A stretch of DNA of 45,205 nt from an uncultured Bacteroidales bacterium (GTDB lineage: Bacteria; Bacteroidota; Bacteroidia; Bacteroidales; UBA932): contig CAMBMK010000008.1 in assembly GCA_945868745.1 (NCBI GenBank), positions 1 through 45,205 on the forward strand, in the 5' to 3' direction. The translations under genes were made by a program, and so were the position numbers. This document shows, piece by piece, positions 32,988 through 44,136 of the stretch (position 1 is the first letter of the stretch; the number at the start of each line of letters is the position of its first letter). Below the pieces are notes generated by a model that searched no databases, had not been told where the DNA came from, and was given only the letters and a program-made list of their open reading frames with translations.

Positions 32988-33938
32988 ATGGAGGAAAACG
33001 AAAGAAAACTTGGCCCTATGGCCTTTGAACGGCAGCAGGAACACCTCCCGTGGGGCGTGGAGACATACAACATAGCTGACCTGGGATTCATCGACACGAA
33101 GGTTCTCGGAGGGTGGCTTGACGGCAATTCCCTGAGCGACATCATGGAGACCTATCTCGAAAAAGTGGTGGGTGACAACGCTTTCTATTACTATGGACGC
33201 CAGTTCCCGCTTATGGTCAAGCATATGGATTTCTCTTCACGGCAGCCTCTTCTTGTCTGCCCTGACGATACCGTTGCGGCGCAGAGGTATGATGCATTGG
33301 GAAAGGCTAAGTTCTGGTATGTCATCTCCGCCCGGGAGGGAGCATATGTCGGGATCGGGTTAAGGAAGAACATGACGGCGTCATCCTTCTATTATGCCTG
33401 CGAGGACCGTACCGTGCCGGATTATGTCAACAGGATTCCTGTCAGGGCGGGGGACTGTTTCCATATAGCTCCGGGTATTGTCCACTATGCTTCGGAGGGG
33501 GTGCAGCTGATTGAGGTGGCCGAGGCTTCCGCGTTGGATTTCGTGCTGTGCAGACCTCTCGGCATGCCCGACGACGAGCTTGGGACGGCAGACGCATTAG
33601 ATTTTGTAAATCTTTCAAAATCAGAGTATTCTCCATTGGAAAAGAGGGATGACTATAAGCTTCTGTCCACTCCGGAGATGACCGTTTCCCTGATTCCTCT
33701 CGGCACGGCGGTCAAGGTAAATGCCGGAGATTCCGACAGCTTCTATATCTATACCTGTGCAAAGGGTGAGGCATCGCTTCTCGGAGGCGGTGAAATGGTA
33801 GTGGTCAGGGAAGGGGAGAGCGTGCTTGTCCCGGCAGACTGTACGGAATTCGTGATCGAGCCGCGCCGTGAGGGTACAGTGATGATTGAGGCTGCCCCGA
33901 CGCGCAGGGAAGAAAAGGACGGTTATATCGACATATAG
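32988..33938 (+). CDS. Class I mannose-6-phosphate isomerase-like cupin
   Basis: A 316-residue protein of the type I phosphomannose isomerase fold. Zinc-site signatures are present: PLMVKHMDFSSRQPLLVCPDD (the family has LKFIDANDxLSxQVHPDD here), then KFWYVISAREGAYVGIG, and RIPVRAGDCFHIAPGIVHYASEGVQLIEV. The usual HPDD is CPDD in this protein, and DANDxLSxQVH reads MDFSSRQPLLV, so two expected metal ligands are changed. Isomerase activity is therefore uncertain; a sugar-binding or altered role is possible. The ATG at 32988 follows the T-run of a terminator; ATG 33018 is an alternative. The S4 protein gene starts 4 bases after its stop. Confidence 0.75.
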   Translation: MEENERKLGPMAFERQQEHLPWGVETYNIADLGFIDTKVLGGWLDGNSLSDIMETYLEKVVGDNAFYYYGRQFPLMVKHMDFSSRQPLLVCPDDTVAAQRYDALGKAKFWYVISAREGAYVGIGLRKNMTASSFYYACEDRTVPDYVNRIPVRAGDCFHIAPGIVHYASEGVQLIEVAEASALDFVLCRPLGMPDDELGTADALDFVNLSKSEYSPLEKRDDYKLLSTPEMTVSLIPLGTAVKVNAGDSDSFYIYTCAKGEASLLGGGEMVVVREGESVLVPADCTEFVIEPRREGTVMIEAAPTRREEKDGYIDI

Positions 33939-33942
33939 GATT

Positions 33943-34356
33943 ATGGCGGACACTGCAAGAATAGACAAATTCCTTTGGGCCATAAGGGCTTTCAAGACAA
34001 GGACGGAGGCTACTGATGCCTGCAAGGGCAACAAGGTCAGGGTAGGCGGAGTACCGGCAAAGCCCTCCCGTCTGATAAAGGTCGGCGACACCATCGAGGT
34101 CCGCAAGGGTGCAATCCAGTTTACATATCTGGTCAAGGCCTTGATTGAAAACAGGGTGGGAGCAAAACTCGTCCCCGAATATGTTGACAATCTTACTCCT
34201 CAGTCCGAGCTGGACAAGATGAGGGCCCCTGTGGAGACATTCTTTGTGACGCGTGACCGCGGAGCCGGAAGGCCTACAAAAAAGGAGCGGCGTGAAATCG
34301 ATGCCGTGTGGGACGGCCTCGGGATGTCGGAAGACTATGATGAAGATGACGATTAG
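33943..34356 (+). CDS. S4-domain RNA-binding protein (Hsp15 family)
   Basis: A 137-residue protein with an N-terminal S4 domain: RIDKFLWAIRAFKTRTEATDAC, then NKVRVGGVPAKPSRLIKVGDTIEVRKG. This is the Hsp15 pattern; E. coli Hsp15 rescues stalled 50S subunits that carry nascent chains. The C-terminus has the GAGRPTKKERREID motif common in Bacteroidota versions and ends in a run of acidic residues. It starts 4 bases after the cupin stop and ends 26 bases before the convergent pbpC stop, with no clear terminator between them. The longer upstream frame overlaps the cupin gene and is not used. Confidence 0.92.
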   Translation: MADTARIDKFLWAIRAFKTRTEATDACKGNKVRVGGVPAKPSRLIKVGDTIEVRKGAIQFTYLVKALIENRVGAKLVPEYVDNLTPQSELDKMRAPVETFFVTRDRGAGRPTKKERREIDAVWDGLGMSEDYDEDDD

Positions 34357-34381
34357 ACAATCTTCAAATTGCCATCAATCT

Positions 34382-36589
34382 TCATTCCCTGGCGGCAACG
34401 GTGAATGTGGTTGATACCGTATTGCCCTTGTCATCGGTCACCGTCATTGTGTGCCTGCCCGGTTCCGGGCTCATCGAATACTGGTGGATGAAGGCGGTTT
34501 CCCCAAGGTATCGGCCGTCAAAGTGCCAGTAAACCCTGGTCTCCGGATATCTGTGGGCAAGACTGAACACCATTTCCCCGGGCTTCCCGTCTTCAAGTCT
34601 CGGGATCCTGACCTCCACTCCCGATTCGGGATAGATGAATTCCATCGGATTGCGGCTCATTTCCTTCGGGGGATTGTATTCGGGATGGTTTTTCCTGTAA
34701 TACCATTCCATTGCGGGAGGAAGGACAAATCTGCTGCGGCCGTGGTCCGAAATGTGGTAGGGGCACGAAATGCTCCTCATTGCGGCCTTCGGCAGCATCA
34801 CGGTATCCGCTTCGCTGCAGTTGATGCCCTTCAGGCAGCCTGACTGCCGGCATACGGCCGCTTTGGTATATTCACCATATACAGGCTCCAGAAACCATCC
34901 GTCCTCCGCATATGTCCCGGAATTGTATTTTTGCGGCAATGCATTGAAAATGCGGAACATAAGAGGTCCTGCCGCCTTTGCGCCCGTCAGCCCCGGCATC
35001 CCTTTTCCGTCGGCATTGCCGGCCCATACCCCCACTGCATATTCCGGAGTGACTCCTATGGCCCAGGCGTCCCTGAATCCGAAGCTGGTGCCTGTCTTCC
35101 AGGCTGTTTTCTTTATTGAACTTACTGACTTCCAATCCATCTCGTCAGGACGGTTCACTTCTTTCAGCGCCTCGAAGGTGTACCAGAGCGATGTGCGGTC
35201 ATTAAGCGGGGCCTCCACCTTTTCAGGATTCTGATAGATGTTTGACAGTGAGGCGTATATGCGTGTTATGTCCAGCAGGGTGCCTTCCGCCCCGCCCAGA
35301 ATCAGGGAAAGGCCGTAGTCGTCGGCCGGTCTTGAAAGGGTGCCCATTCCGCTTTTTTTCAGGATGTTGCAGAACTTCTGCACACCGAATCTCCTGAGCA
35401 TATGGACGGCCGGCACATTGAGCGACCGGGCAAGCGCCTCGTCCGCGGGCACAGCTCCGCAGAACTTCTGGTCAAAATTCTGTGGAGAAAAACCGTTGAT
35501 ATTGACCGGAAGGTCGGGAATCAGGGATTTCGGCAGGATGTCCCCCTCCTGAAGCAGGGCGCAGTAGAGCAGGGGTTTCAGGATGCTGCCTGTGCTGCGC
35601 GGAGCAGATGCGATGTCCACAAGCATCCCATCCCTTTTCCTGCGTTGGGAAGCATTACCAATGTAAGAGATTGTCGATCCGGTATTTACGTCAATGACCA
35701 CTACTGACAGGTCTGCAATCCCGGTCTTTGCAAGCTCATCGGACCAGGAGTCCGCAAGCTCCGAAATCCTTTTTTGAAGAGAAGCATCGATGCCGGTCCT
35801 GACGGTCTGTCCGTGCTGCCGGGCCGCACAGCCTTCAACAAGGTGCGGTGCAATCTGCGGGAGCGGGCCGGGTGCGTCAGGAAGGGGCTCCGAAGATGCA
35901 AGGGCAAATTCTTCCGGAGTGATGACACCTTTGTCCTTCAGCCTCGCCAGGAGCCGGTTCCTTTTGCGGAGGAGTTCCCCGCGGCCCCGTCCGGGATGAA
36001 TGGACCCGGGGGAATTGGGAAGAACGGCAAGGGTGGCAGCCTCACCCCAGGAAAGCTCATAGGGAGGGCGTCCGAAATACCTCCAGGATGCCGCCTCAAG
36101 TCCGACCACATTGCCGCCGAACGGGGCGTAGGAGGCATACATCGCGAGAATCTTCTTCTTGGAGCAGCGCAGCTCGAGCCTTGTGGCGAGGATTGCCTCA
36201 ATCATTTTCTGGCCGAGGGTGCGTTCCCTTCCCCTGGAAAGCCTGATCAGCTGCATGGTGATGGTGCTTCCGCCGGAGGTCACGTGCCCTGCCCTTATGT
36301 TGCCGGCTGCGGCACGTATTATCGAGACGGGATTCACCCCGGGATGCCATCGGAAATACCGGTCCTCAAACTCGATAAGTGCAGTCCGGTATTTGTACGG
36401 CACCGAATCGCAGGGAGGAAACCTCCATTGGCCGTCATCGGCAATCCTTGCTCCAAGCAGCTCCCCGTTGCGGTCGAGCACCACGGTGGAATATGGAGTC
36501 CCTTTGAACAGGTCACGCGGAAGACACACAAGATACCACACCGCCAGGGCGGCGGCTGCGGCAATCCCTGCTTTCTTCCAGGTCTTCAT
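34382..36589 (-). CDS. pbpC: Penicillin-binding protein 1C
   Basis: A 735-residue bifunctional peptidoglycan synthase. One N-terminal membrane helix (about 6-22) leads into a GT51 glycosyltransferase with catalytic Glu75 in EDRYF, GGSTITMQLIRLSR (106-119) and GLEAASWRYFGRP. The transpeptidase has Ser335-x-x-Lys338 in GSILKP, SLN (389-391) and KTGTS (498-502). The C-terminal BiPBP_C domain (about the last 90 residues) defines the PBP1C class. The ATG at 36589 shares one base with the TGA of the macroglobulin gene (TGATG); a GTG one codon upstream is also possible. The pairing with alpha-2-macroglobulin is conserved in many Gram-negatives and suggests repair of the wall and trapping of attacking proteases. 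Confidence 0.95.
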   Translation of the reverse strand: MKTWKKAGIAAAAALAVWYLVCLPRDLFKGTPYSTVVLDRNGELLGARIADDGQWRFPPCDSVPYKYRTALIEFEDRYFRWHPGVNPVSIIRAAAGNIRAGHVTSGGSTITMQLIRLSRGRERTLGQKMIEAILATRLELRCSKKKILAMYASYAPFGGNVVGLEAASWRYFGRPPYELSWGEAATLAVLPNSPGSIHPGRGRGELLRKRNRLLARLKDKGVITPEEFALASSEPLPDAPGPLPQIAPHLVEGCAARQHGQTVRTGIDASLQKRISELADSWSDELAKTGIADLSVVVIDVNTGSTISYIGNASQRRKRDGMLVDIASAPRSTGSILKPLLYCALLQEGDILPKSLIPDLPVNINGFSPQNFDQKFCGAVPADEALARSLNVPAVHMLRRFGVQKFCNILKKSGMGTLSRPADDYGLSLILGGAEGTLLDITRIYASLSNIYQNPEKVEAPLNDRTSLWYTFEALKEVNRPDEMDWKSVSSIKKTAWKTGTSFGFRDAWAIGVTPEYAVGVWAGNADGKGMPGLTGAKAAGPLMFRIFNALPQKYNSGTYAEDGWFLEPVYGEYTKAAVCRQSGCLKGINCSEADTVMLPKAAMRSISCPYHISDHGRSRFVLPPAMEWYYRKNHPEYNPPKEMSRNPMEFIYPESGVEVRIPRLEDGKPGEMVFSLAHRYPETRVYWHFDGRYLGETAFIHQYSMSPEPGRHTMTVTDDKGNTVSTTFTVAARE

Positions 36590-39500
36590 CACCGTGTGAC
36601 TTCAGCCGTCCCGCTTGCAGTGGCAGCGCCGGTACGGGCATCGTACATAGGTCCGCAGACGATTGCCGGAAGGATGAAAGTTCCCCTGTAGGCAGCCCTG
36701 AGCCTTGTCTTGAAGGTCTTTGAAAGACCGCGGTCAAGAGAAAAGTACCAGATGCTTCGGTCGTCACGTATGTCATTGTAGTCAAATGAATTGTGACTGT
36801 CAATCACCGGTTCCGGACCGCTGCGCACAATCTCCCATCCCGACGGGATTGCCATTGTCATTGCCACGTTGGAAAGGTCTTCGTATGGTGAAGTGTTGGT
36901 CACGGTGACGATGGCCGTGAAATCCGTCCCCTGACTGATTGAGGCAGGGTCCAGGACAGTCCCGTCCGGGGATGCATACCTGACTGAAACCTTCATCCCG
37001 TCCGCCCTTGCAGGTGTCCCCGAACTGCTGCGTCCGGTGACGGAAAGACTTGCGTAAACCGGATTGCCGGAAAGGTTGGTGACCTGCACCTGAGTGCCTG
37101 ACAGCTCTTCCGTAATGGCGGCATCGTCGCTCCTGATTTCGCGGCTGCCCACCTTGACCCTCAGCCTTGAGGAAGGTCCGGTCACGGAAGCCAGGCGGCT
37201 CATCGCAACCGTGGCAAAGGCCCATTCCTGCGTGGATGCATATCCGTCGGAAAGCAGCCCCGAAATCTTTTCCGCCAGGGAGAGCGCCTCGTGCAGATTG
37301 CCGCACAGTGTGGCTGATTCAAGGGCAAGAGCATAGTCCCTGAGCGGGCTGCCGAAGGTCCTTCCGGAGTCCTGGCGCAAAGCCGGCTGCGGGTCCGTGT
37401 GGAGGTTCAGGGCAGTTTCGGTTTTTCCGACAAGATTGTAGGTGCTTGCCAGCACATCAGATGCCTGCCTGCTCAGGCTGCCGCTTTCCCTGAGCCTGTT
37501 CATCGACGCCTCGTCCGCTTCGCCTGCAAGGGCGAGGGTATAGAGCCTGTATGCCTGGTCAAGGTCGCTGTGATTGCCTGAGGCGGCACTCCTGTAGTTG
37601 TTGACGCTGTTTCTTTGGAATCTTGACCATTTTTCCGTCACGCTTGCATCAACCGCAAACCCGAGACCGGATGCCGCTGTCATAAAGTGTCCGGCCATGG
37701 AGGTCACCCACGGGTCGGAAGCGACGTCACCCGGAAGGTATGCAAACCCGCCGTCGGCATTCTGCCTTGAATACAGTTCCGACAGCGTGGCCGGTATCAT
37801 CTCGCGGGCTTTTTCTGCATTGTCCGGGGAAAACAGCTCCATCCCGTATGCAAGGGCAAGGCCCTTGGAGCAGATCTGTTCCGTGCAGGAATACGGATAA
37901 GTGCTGAAATACCGCAGGCAGGCGTCAAAATCCATTGCCGGAAAACCTGCCAGCGAGAGCGAGGCCCTTTCATCCTGTCCCCATTCCAAAACGGCAGTTT
38001 CTCCCGCACTGATGACTGTGCGTTCAAGGCGTGAAGCCTCCGGATAAGGACTCCGGACTGCAATTGCAACGGCATCTGAAGCCTTGTGACCGTTGCCCCG
38101 GGCGCTTACTGTGATTAATGCAGTGCCTTCCTCCTCGGCATAAAGGCTGAAATATGCCATTTTGTCACCTGCCTTGTCAAATGTGAGGACGCGCGAAGAA
38201 GCTCCGTCGATTTTGACGGGCCCTTCTGTTGAAATGCCCACAGACACCTCCCTGATGCCGTCTTCGGTTGCAAATACGCTTACCGGCAGGACCACCTTTT
38301 CGCCTGTGCCGAGCGATGCAGGCAGGGAAGGAAGCACCATCAGCGGCGATTTCACTGTGACCGTCTTTTCCGTACTGCCGAATGCGCTTTCGTGTCCGGC
38401 CACCACCATCACCCTGACGCTTCCGACATACATCGGCAGTGTAATCCTGTGCGTGCCTTTCCTGCCCTTCTGGATTGTGAACGGGCCGAGGAACTCCACC
38501 ACAGGGTTGAAACGGTTGTCTTTCTTGTAGTTGGCAATCAAAGTCTCGTCGCCTCCGATGCCGAGGACAGGCAGGAGAGTCCCCCTGCATCCTCCGGAAA
38601 TCCTGTCGTACCAGTCCCAGGTGTCCACCCCGAGAGCCTCCCGCTCATACATTGAAGACCACGGGTCCGGGGTCCTGAAAGCAGTCAGGTCAAGCAGGCC
38701 CTCGTCCACGATGGCCAGTGTGTAGGTCATAGCCTTGCCGGTCTTCTCGCTCACGGCGATGTCAAACGGCTGCTGCGGCTCCACTGATGATGCCATGGTT
38801 ATCACCGGCTCAAGCCGCGAGTTCCTGTCGGTGACGTCAATCCTCTTCACACCGTATCTCCTGATAGGGAGGTCGTTGTCGGCTCCATACTTCTGTATCA
38901 ATGAAATATGGATGTAGAAATTAGGCGCCATTTCCGGAGTGACCTTGAATCTGAACGGGGTTTCAGACTTCTTTGAGACATCCACCCACTGGCTCCTGAT
39001 CACGGCGGAGGAACTCTCAATGGAGACAAGTGCCTTTCCGTCGGCGGCCGGTATGTATGCTGTCACGGTCTCCCCGGCCTCATAGCTCTCCCTGTCGGTG
39101 GAGAACGTGATCATTTTCAGTGCAGTAGGGTCCTCCTTTCCGGCCCTTCCCATGGATGAAGGCCAGTCCAGGGTCACGACCTTCCCGCTTGCGTGCCCTC
39201 CGTCATTGTCCCTGACATATACAAGATACCTGCCCCAGTCCTGATGGTCCGCATGCAGGTTGATGGAGACATCACCATTGCCGGAAACCAGCTCACCGGA
39301 TGCGACAACCTTTGAAGATGAGCTGTTTACATAGGACGAAATCATGGAATCGCTGTTCTCCCACCACCAGCTCCACTCGAGCTTGTAGATGCGGTATGAG
39401 AGCCTGTGTCCCCTGACTCTCTTTCCGTCCCTGTCAACCACGGCAATCCTGAACGCATTGTCGGTGCCTGTCTCGAGGCTGTCCCCCGGCGCCTTTATGC

Positions 39501-42003
39501 CCACATATGCCGGGAATGGGGAGAATGGCATCTGGAGCGTACCGTAGCTGGAGTCTCCACCGTTTTCCAGCACGGAGCACACGATGTCTGCCGTCATCAT
39601 CCCCGGAGCATCCTGAGCTGCAGGCATTTCCACTTCTGCCGACGCGCGGCCCCCGCTGTCGAGCCTCATGTCGAAAAGCTCCGTCCTGCTTCCGGAAAAT
39701 GACGAGAGCGGGTTGTGGAATACATATCCTTCAAAACCTTTGAAAGTGCCTCTTCCCGGAGAAAGGGTCATCTCAGCCTTTGTCCGCAGCTCCGATGCCG
39801 GGATGCCGGTCAGCCAGGATGAAGACACGCTTACCGCGGTCCGTTTCCCCGAGTGAAGCATCTTTGTGCCCATATCTATATTGACTTTCAGCCTGTTGGG
39901 TTTTACGCTCTCCACCCTCAAAGTCTTGTGGAAGGATGTGCCACCGATCTTGAACCATGCGTTCCAGAACCCTGTCGGGTCATCCTCGCAGGTCGGAATG
40001 TCGAAGCGGTAGAACCCGTCGGTTGCGCAAGGGCATAGAGTCTTGCTGTAGAACTGTCCCTGAGGGGTGTAAAGCTCCATCACGGCAGGGTGGCTGTCCG
40101 GAATCCTGATGCCCTTGTCGTGCAGGATCATCGTAAGGTGCATCGTGTCCCCCGGTCTCCATACGCCGCGCTCGCCGTATATGAACGCCTTCATCCCGTC
40201 TTTCATATTGACTCCGCCCACATCGAAACGGCTGAGGTTGTTGGCATTGTCCCCGGTGAGCTTAAGGTAGCCGGTGGAATTGTCCTTTTCCGCCACAATG
40301 ACGAAAGGCTTGCCTTCCAGCTGGATTTCAGCAAGTCCGTCGGTACCCGTATGTCCTTTCCCGATGACCCGGAGCTGATAGTCATAAACGGTCAGGATGG
40401 TCTTGTCCGCCGGCCTTGCCCCGGTGATGCTGCACGCCGCAGCCCACATCCTGTCCCCGCCGGCATATTTGGCAATCAGGGCTATGTCGGAGGCTATCAT
40501 GTTTACGGAAGGGAAGCGGTCGGAATCCATATAGAAACTGTCCTTCGTCGGGTCGTTCCTTTCCTCCCACCTGTATGCGGTCCAGTCGTAGCTGCTGTCA
40601 TAATAATATGGCTCCTGGATGTCCCAGACGGCCTTCTCCTGATCCGTAATGATATTGTCCTCGAGCCGGTGCATTGTCTGCGATGCCCCGTTGCAAAGGG
40701 CATATTCCTTTTTGAATGAGATTCTTGCGCGGTAGATGGCTCCCGGCTCCTGCTTCATTATGCCGGAAAGGTCCGCCGTGAAGACATTTGGCCTGGAAAG
40801 GTCCGTGGAAGGGTCCGTGTCAAGGTCGAGGCGGTGTTTGAAGACCAGCCTTCCCGACCTGCGCAGATACCTGTCAGAACCGAGCTCATTGTCCTGAAGG
40901 AAGGACAGGATGTTCCTTTCCTGTATCTTCACCACGCTTATGTCCACCGACCTCAGCCCGGTGGCTATGAAATCAATCCGGGCGCGGCTTACGTCCGGGA
41001 CGATGTTGCCGTCGGGATTCAGTTCCACTGAAGGGATGCTTATGTCCCTTTTCAGCGTTGATGTCCATATTGACGGCAGCTTTTCCCTCGAACTGCTTCT
41101 TACAAAATCATTTACGGTAAGGGTGATGTCTCCGGAGGCCGTGTCGCGGTGGTAAAGCCTCACCGTATTGCCTTCGGTTTCCACATAAAACTGCCCGGCG
41201 CCCTGCAGGTCGAATCCTCCTGCCGGAATCTCTCCCAGAGTCTGCGAAAAAGTGATTGCCACACAGGCATCCTTTCCCCTGTTGTCCCTGACAGACAGTA
41301 TCCTGAACACGCCGGAAGTCCCCGGTACCGTCACCTGCACTTTTTCCCCGCAGATGAAGCCGTCCCCCTTGAGGCTGACATCGACTTTTTTGTCCTTTTC
41401 TGCCCTTGATATGCCAGATATATTATAATTGAAGGTATTGCCTTCCATTTTCTCCACCTTGATGGAGTCATGTTTTTCATTGACCCTTATCATCCTGCCC
41501 ACTTCCTCTTCGGTTGCGCTGCAGCTCAGGAGCACCTTCCCCGTTATGGCTGCAGGGAGCGTGTCATTCTTGATGAGGACATCCCCGCCGATGAGCGAAG
41601 CCCTGCGTGGTGCGGCAAGGAATCCGAACACGAACTTCTTGAGCATCGGGTCCTTGACACCGATTGCCCTGGCAAGGTTTACCTTGCACGTGTATATCTT
41701 CCCTGGCTTCATCGAGCCTTTCTCCGGGATGAATGCGATTTCGTCCGGAGCGGTCTGGACTGCCTGTCCTTTGAGTGGCGGACTGAACCGGAAAACCCCG
41801 TCGGTGCGGATTTCCCCCCGGCGCTCGGCGGCAAACACGATGCGGACCGTGCTACCTTCCTCCAGAGTGCCTCCGCTATAGGCGCTCACTATACTCGTAA
41901 AAGCAGCCGAAGGCTCTATAATGGTACGCGAACATCCTGAAAATATGGAGATTGCCGCAAACATGGCGGCAAAGCCTGCCAAGTGTCCAAATATTTTTGT
42001 CAT
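36589..42003 (-). CDS. Bacterial alpha-2-macroglobulin lipoprotein with thioester
   Basis: An 1804-residue lipoprotein; the signal ends at Cys24 (IFSGC). The arrangement is that of YfhM-type macroglobulins: N-terminal MG domains including the MG1 region, a long series of beta-sandwich MG domains, a bait-like region, then the thioester domain with CTEQ at 1373-1376 in YPYSCTEQICSKG. A helical thioester domain and a C-terminal receptor-like domain (about 1690-1790) end the protein. The intact Cys and Gln mean the covalent protease trap should work. It is probably anchored on the periplasmic side of a membrane. The in-frame start at 42027 is eight codons upstream; 42003 gives a clean lipoprotein signal. 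Its stop overlaps the pbpC start. Confidence 0.93.
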   Translation of the reverse strand: MTKIFGHLAGFAAMFAAISIFSGCSRTIIEPSAAFTSIVSAYSGGTLEEGSTVRIVFAAERRGEIRTDGVFRFSPPLKGQAVQTAPDEIAFIPEKGSMKPGKIYTCKVNLARAIGVKDPMLKKFVFGFLAAPRRASLIGGDVLIKNDTLPAAITGKVLLSCSATEEEVGRMIRVNEKHDSIKVEKMEGNTFNYNISGISRAEKDKKVDVSLKGDGFICGEKVQVTVPGTSGVFRILSVRDNRGKDACVAITFSQTLGEIPAGGFDLQGAGQFYVETEGNTVRLYHRDTASGDITLTVNDFVRSSSREKLPSIWTSTLKRDISIPSVELNPDGNIVPDVSRARIDFIATGLRSVDISVVKIQERNILSFLQDNELGSDRYLRRSGRLVFKHRLDLDTDPSTDLSRPNVFTADLSGIMKQEPGAIYRARISFKKEYALCNGASQTMHRLEDNIITDQEKAVWDIQEPYYYDSSYDWTAYRWEERNDPTKDSFYMDSDRFPSVNMIASDIALIAKYAGGDRMWAAACSITGARPADKTILTVYDYQLRVIGKGHTGTDGLAEIQLEGKPFVIVAEKDNSTGYLKLTGDNANNLSRFDVGGVNMKDGMKAFIYGERGVWRPGDTMHLTMILHDKGIRIPDSHPAVMELYTPQGQFYSKTLCPCATDGFYRFDIPTCEDDPTGFWNAWFKIGGTSFHKTLRVESVKPNRLKVNIDMGTKMLHSGKRTAVSVSSSWLTGIPASELRTKAEMTLSPGRGTFKGFEGYVFHNPLSSFSGSRTELFDMRLDSGGRASAEVEMPAAQDAPGMMTADIVCSVLENGGDSSYGTLQMPFSPFPAYVGIKAPGDSLETGTDNAFRIAVVDRDGKRVRGHRLSYRIYKLEWSWWWENSDSMISSYVNSSSSKVVASGELVSGNGDVSINLHADHQDWGRYLVYVRDNDGGHASGKVVTLDWPSSMGRAGKEDPTALKMITFSTDRESYEAGETVTAYIPAADGKALVSIESSSAVIRSQWVDVSKKSETPFRFKVTPEMAPNFYIHISLIQKYGADNDLPIRRYGVKRIDVTDRNSRLEPVITMASSVEPQQPFDIAVSEKTGKAMTYTLAIVDEGLLDLTAFRTPDPWSSMYEREALGVDTWDWYDRISGGCRGTLLPVLGIGGDETLIANYKKDNRFNPVVEFLGPFTIQKGRKGTHRITLPMYVGSVRVMVVAGHESAFGSTEKTVTVKSPLMVLPSLPASLGTGEKVVLPVSVFATEDGIREVSVGISTEGPVKIDGASSRVLTFDKAGDKMAYFSLYAEEEGTALITVSARGNGHKASDAVAIAVRSPYPEASRLERTVISAGETAVLEWGQDERASLSLAGFPAMDFDACLRYFSTYPYSCTEQICSKGLALAYGMELFSPDNAEKAREMIPATLSELYSRQNADGGFAYLPGDVASDPWVTSMAGHFMTAASGLGFAVDASVTEKWSRFQRNSVNNYRSAASGNHSDLDQAYRLYTLALAGEADEASMNRLRESGSLSRQASDVLASTYNLVGKTETALNLHTDPQPALRQDSGRTFGSPLRDYALALESATLCGNLHEALSLAEKISGLLSDGYASTQEWAFATVAMSRLASVTGPSSRLRVKVGSREIRSDDAAITEELSGTQVQVTNLSGNPVYASLSVTGRSSSGTPARADGMKVSVRYASPDGTVLDPASISQGTDFTAIVTVTNTSPYEDLSNVAMTMAIPSGWEIVRSGPEPVIDSHNSFDYNDIRDDRSIWYFSLDRGLSKTFKTRLRAAYRGTFILPAIVCGPMYDARTGAATASGTAEVTR

Positions 42004-42024
42004 AGTCTCTTTTCCAATTGTTCT

Positions 42025-42056
42025 CAAAAATACCTTTTATTATCCACAAAGCCAAA
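42025..42056 (-). promoter_or_regulatory. Promoter of the macroglobulin-pbpC operon
   Basis: Minus strand TTTG (42056-42053), 20 bases, TATTTTTG (42032-42025), 21 bases before the ATG at 42003. Both boxes match the Bacteroidota consensus. Confidence 0.8.
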
Positions 42057-42098
42057 TCCGTGAATCCTCAAAATGTTTTCACTGTGCCTTGCCCGCGG

Positions 42099-42115
42099 AC
42101 TGACAATCTGTCAGT
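42099..42115. promoter_or_regulatory. 17-bp inverted repeat upstream of groES (candidate operator)
   Basis: ACTGACA-ATC-TGTCAGT: perfect 7-bp arms. It ends one base before the T-run that contains the candidate -33 box of the groES promoter. It does not resemble CIRCE (TTAGCACTC-N9-GAGTGCTAA), and no CIRCE is present. Confidence 0.55.
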
Positions 42116-42116
42116 T

Positions 42117-42149
42117 TTTGCCCGGTGGCACATCAGTTGATATTCTTTG
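42117..42149 (+). promoter_or_regulatory. Candidate groESL promoter
   Basis: TTTG (42117-42120), 20 bases, TATTCTTTG (42141-42149). The second box has one extra base compared with TAnnTTTG. The leader to groES would be about 50 bases. Confidence 0.5.
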
Positions 42150-42204
42150 GGACGTCACGCTGATGGCGTGGCAGGAAAGAAAACGAAACTAAAAACAATA
42201 AATC

Positions 42205-42471
42205 ATGATCAAACCACTTGCAGACAGAGTTGTCATCGAGCCCAAGGAGGCCGAGACAAAGACCGCATCGGGATTGTATATTCCTGACACGGCAAAGGAA
42301 AAACCACAGCAGGGTGTCGTCGTAGCTGCCGGCCCGGGCAAGAAGGACGAACCGATGGAGGTAAAGGTAGGAGACGAGGTTCTCTACGGAAAGTATTCCG
42401 GAACCGAGGTTACCGTAGGTGACAAAAAGCTCCTCATTGTACGTCAGTCAGACATTTTGGCAATCCTTTAA
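42205..42471 (+). CDS. groES: Co-chaperonin GroES
   Basis: An 88-residue lid of the GroEL chamber. The start [22 protein letters not shown], the mobile loop around [18 protein letters not shown], and [14 protein letters not shown] are typical. It is followed by groEL after 12 bases in the standard operon. The 177-base region before the gene carries an inverted repeat and promoter that are described separately. Confidence 0.98.
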   Translation: MIKPLADRVVIEPKEAETKTASGLYIPDTAKEKPQQGVVVAAGPGKKDEPMEVKVGDEVLYGKYSGTEVTVGDKKLLIVRQSDILAIL

Positions 42472-44106
<1,635 letters not shown>

Positions 44107-44136
44107 TCCGGCAGACTCTTATATAATATATGATTT

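Noticed and set aside
35774..36691. 305-codon plus-strand frame opposite pbpC
   Set aside because: Antisense to conserved glycosyltransferase motifs and without a plausible product.
42028..42204. CIRCE operator upstream of groES
   Set aside because: Neither TTAGCACTC nor GAGTGCTAA with a 9-base spacer is present.
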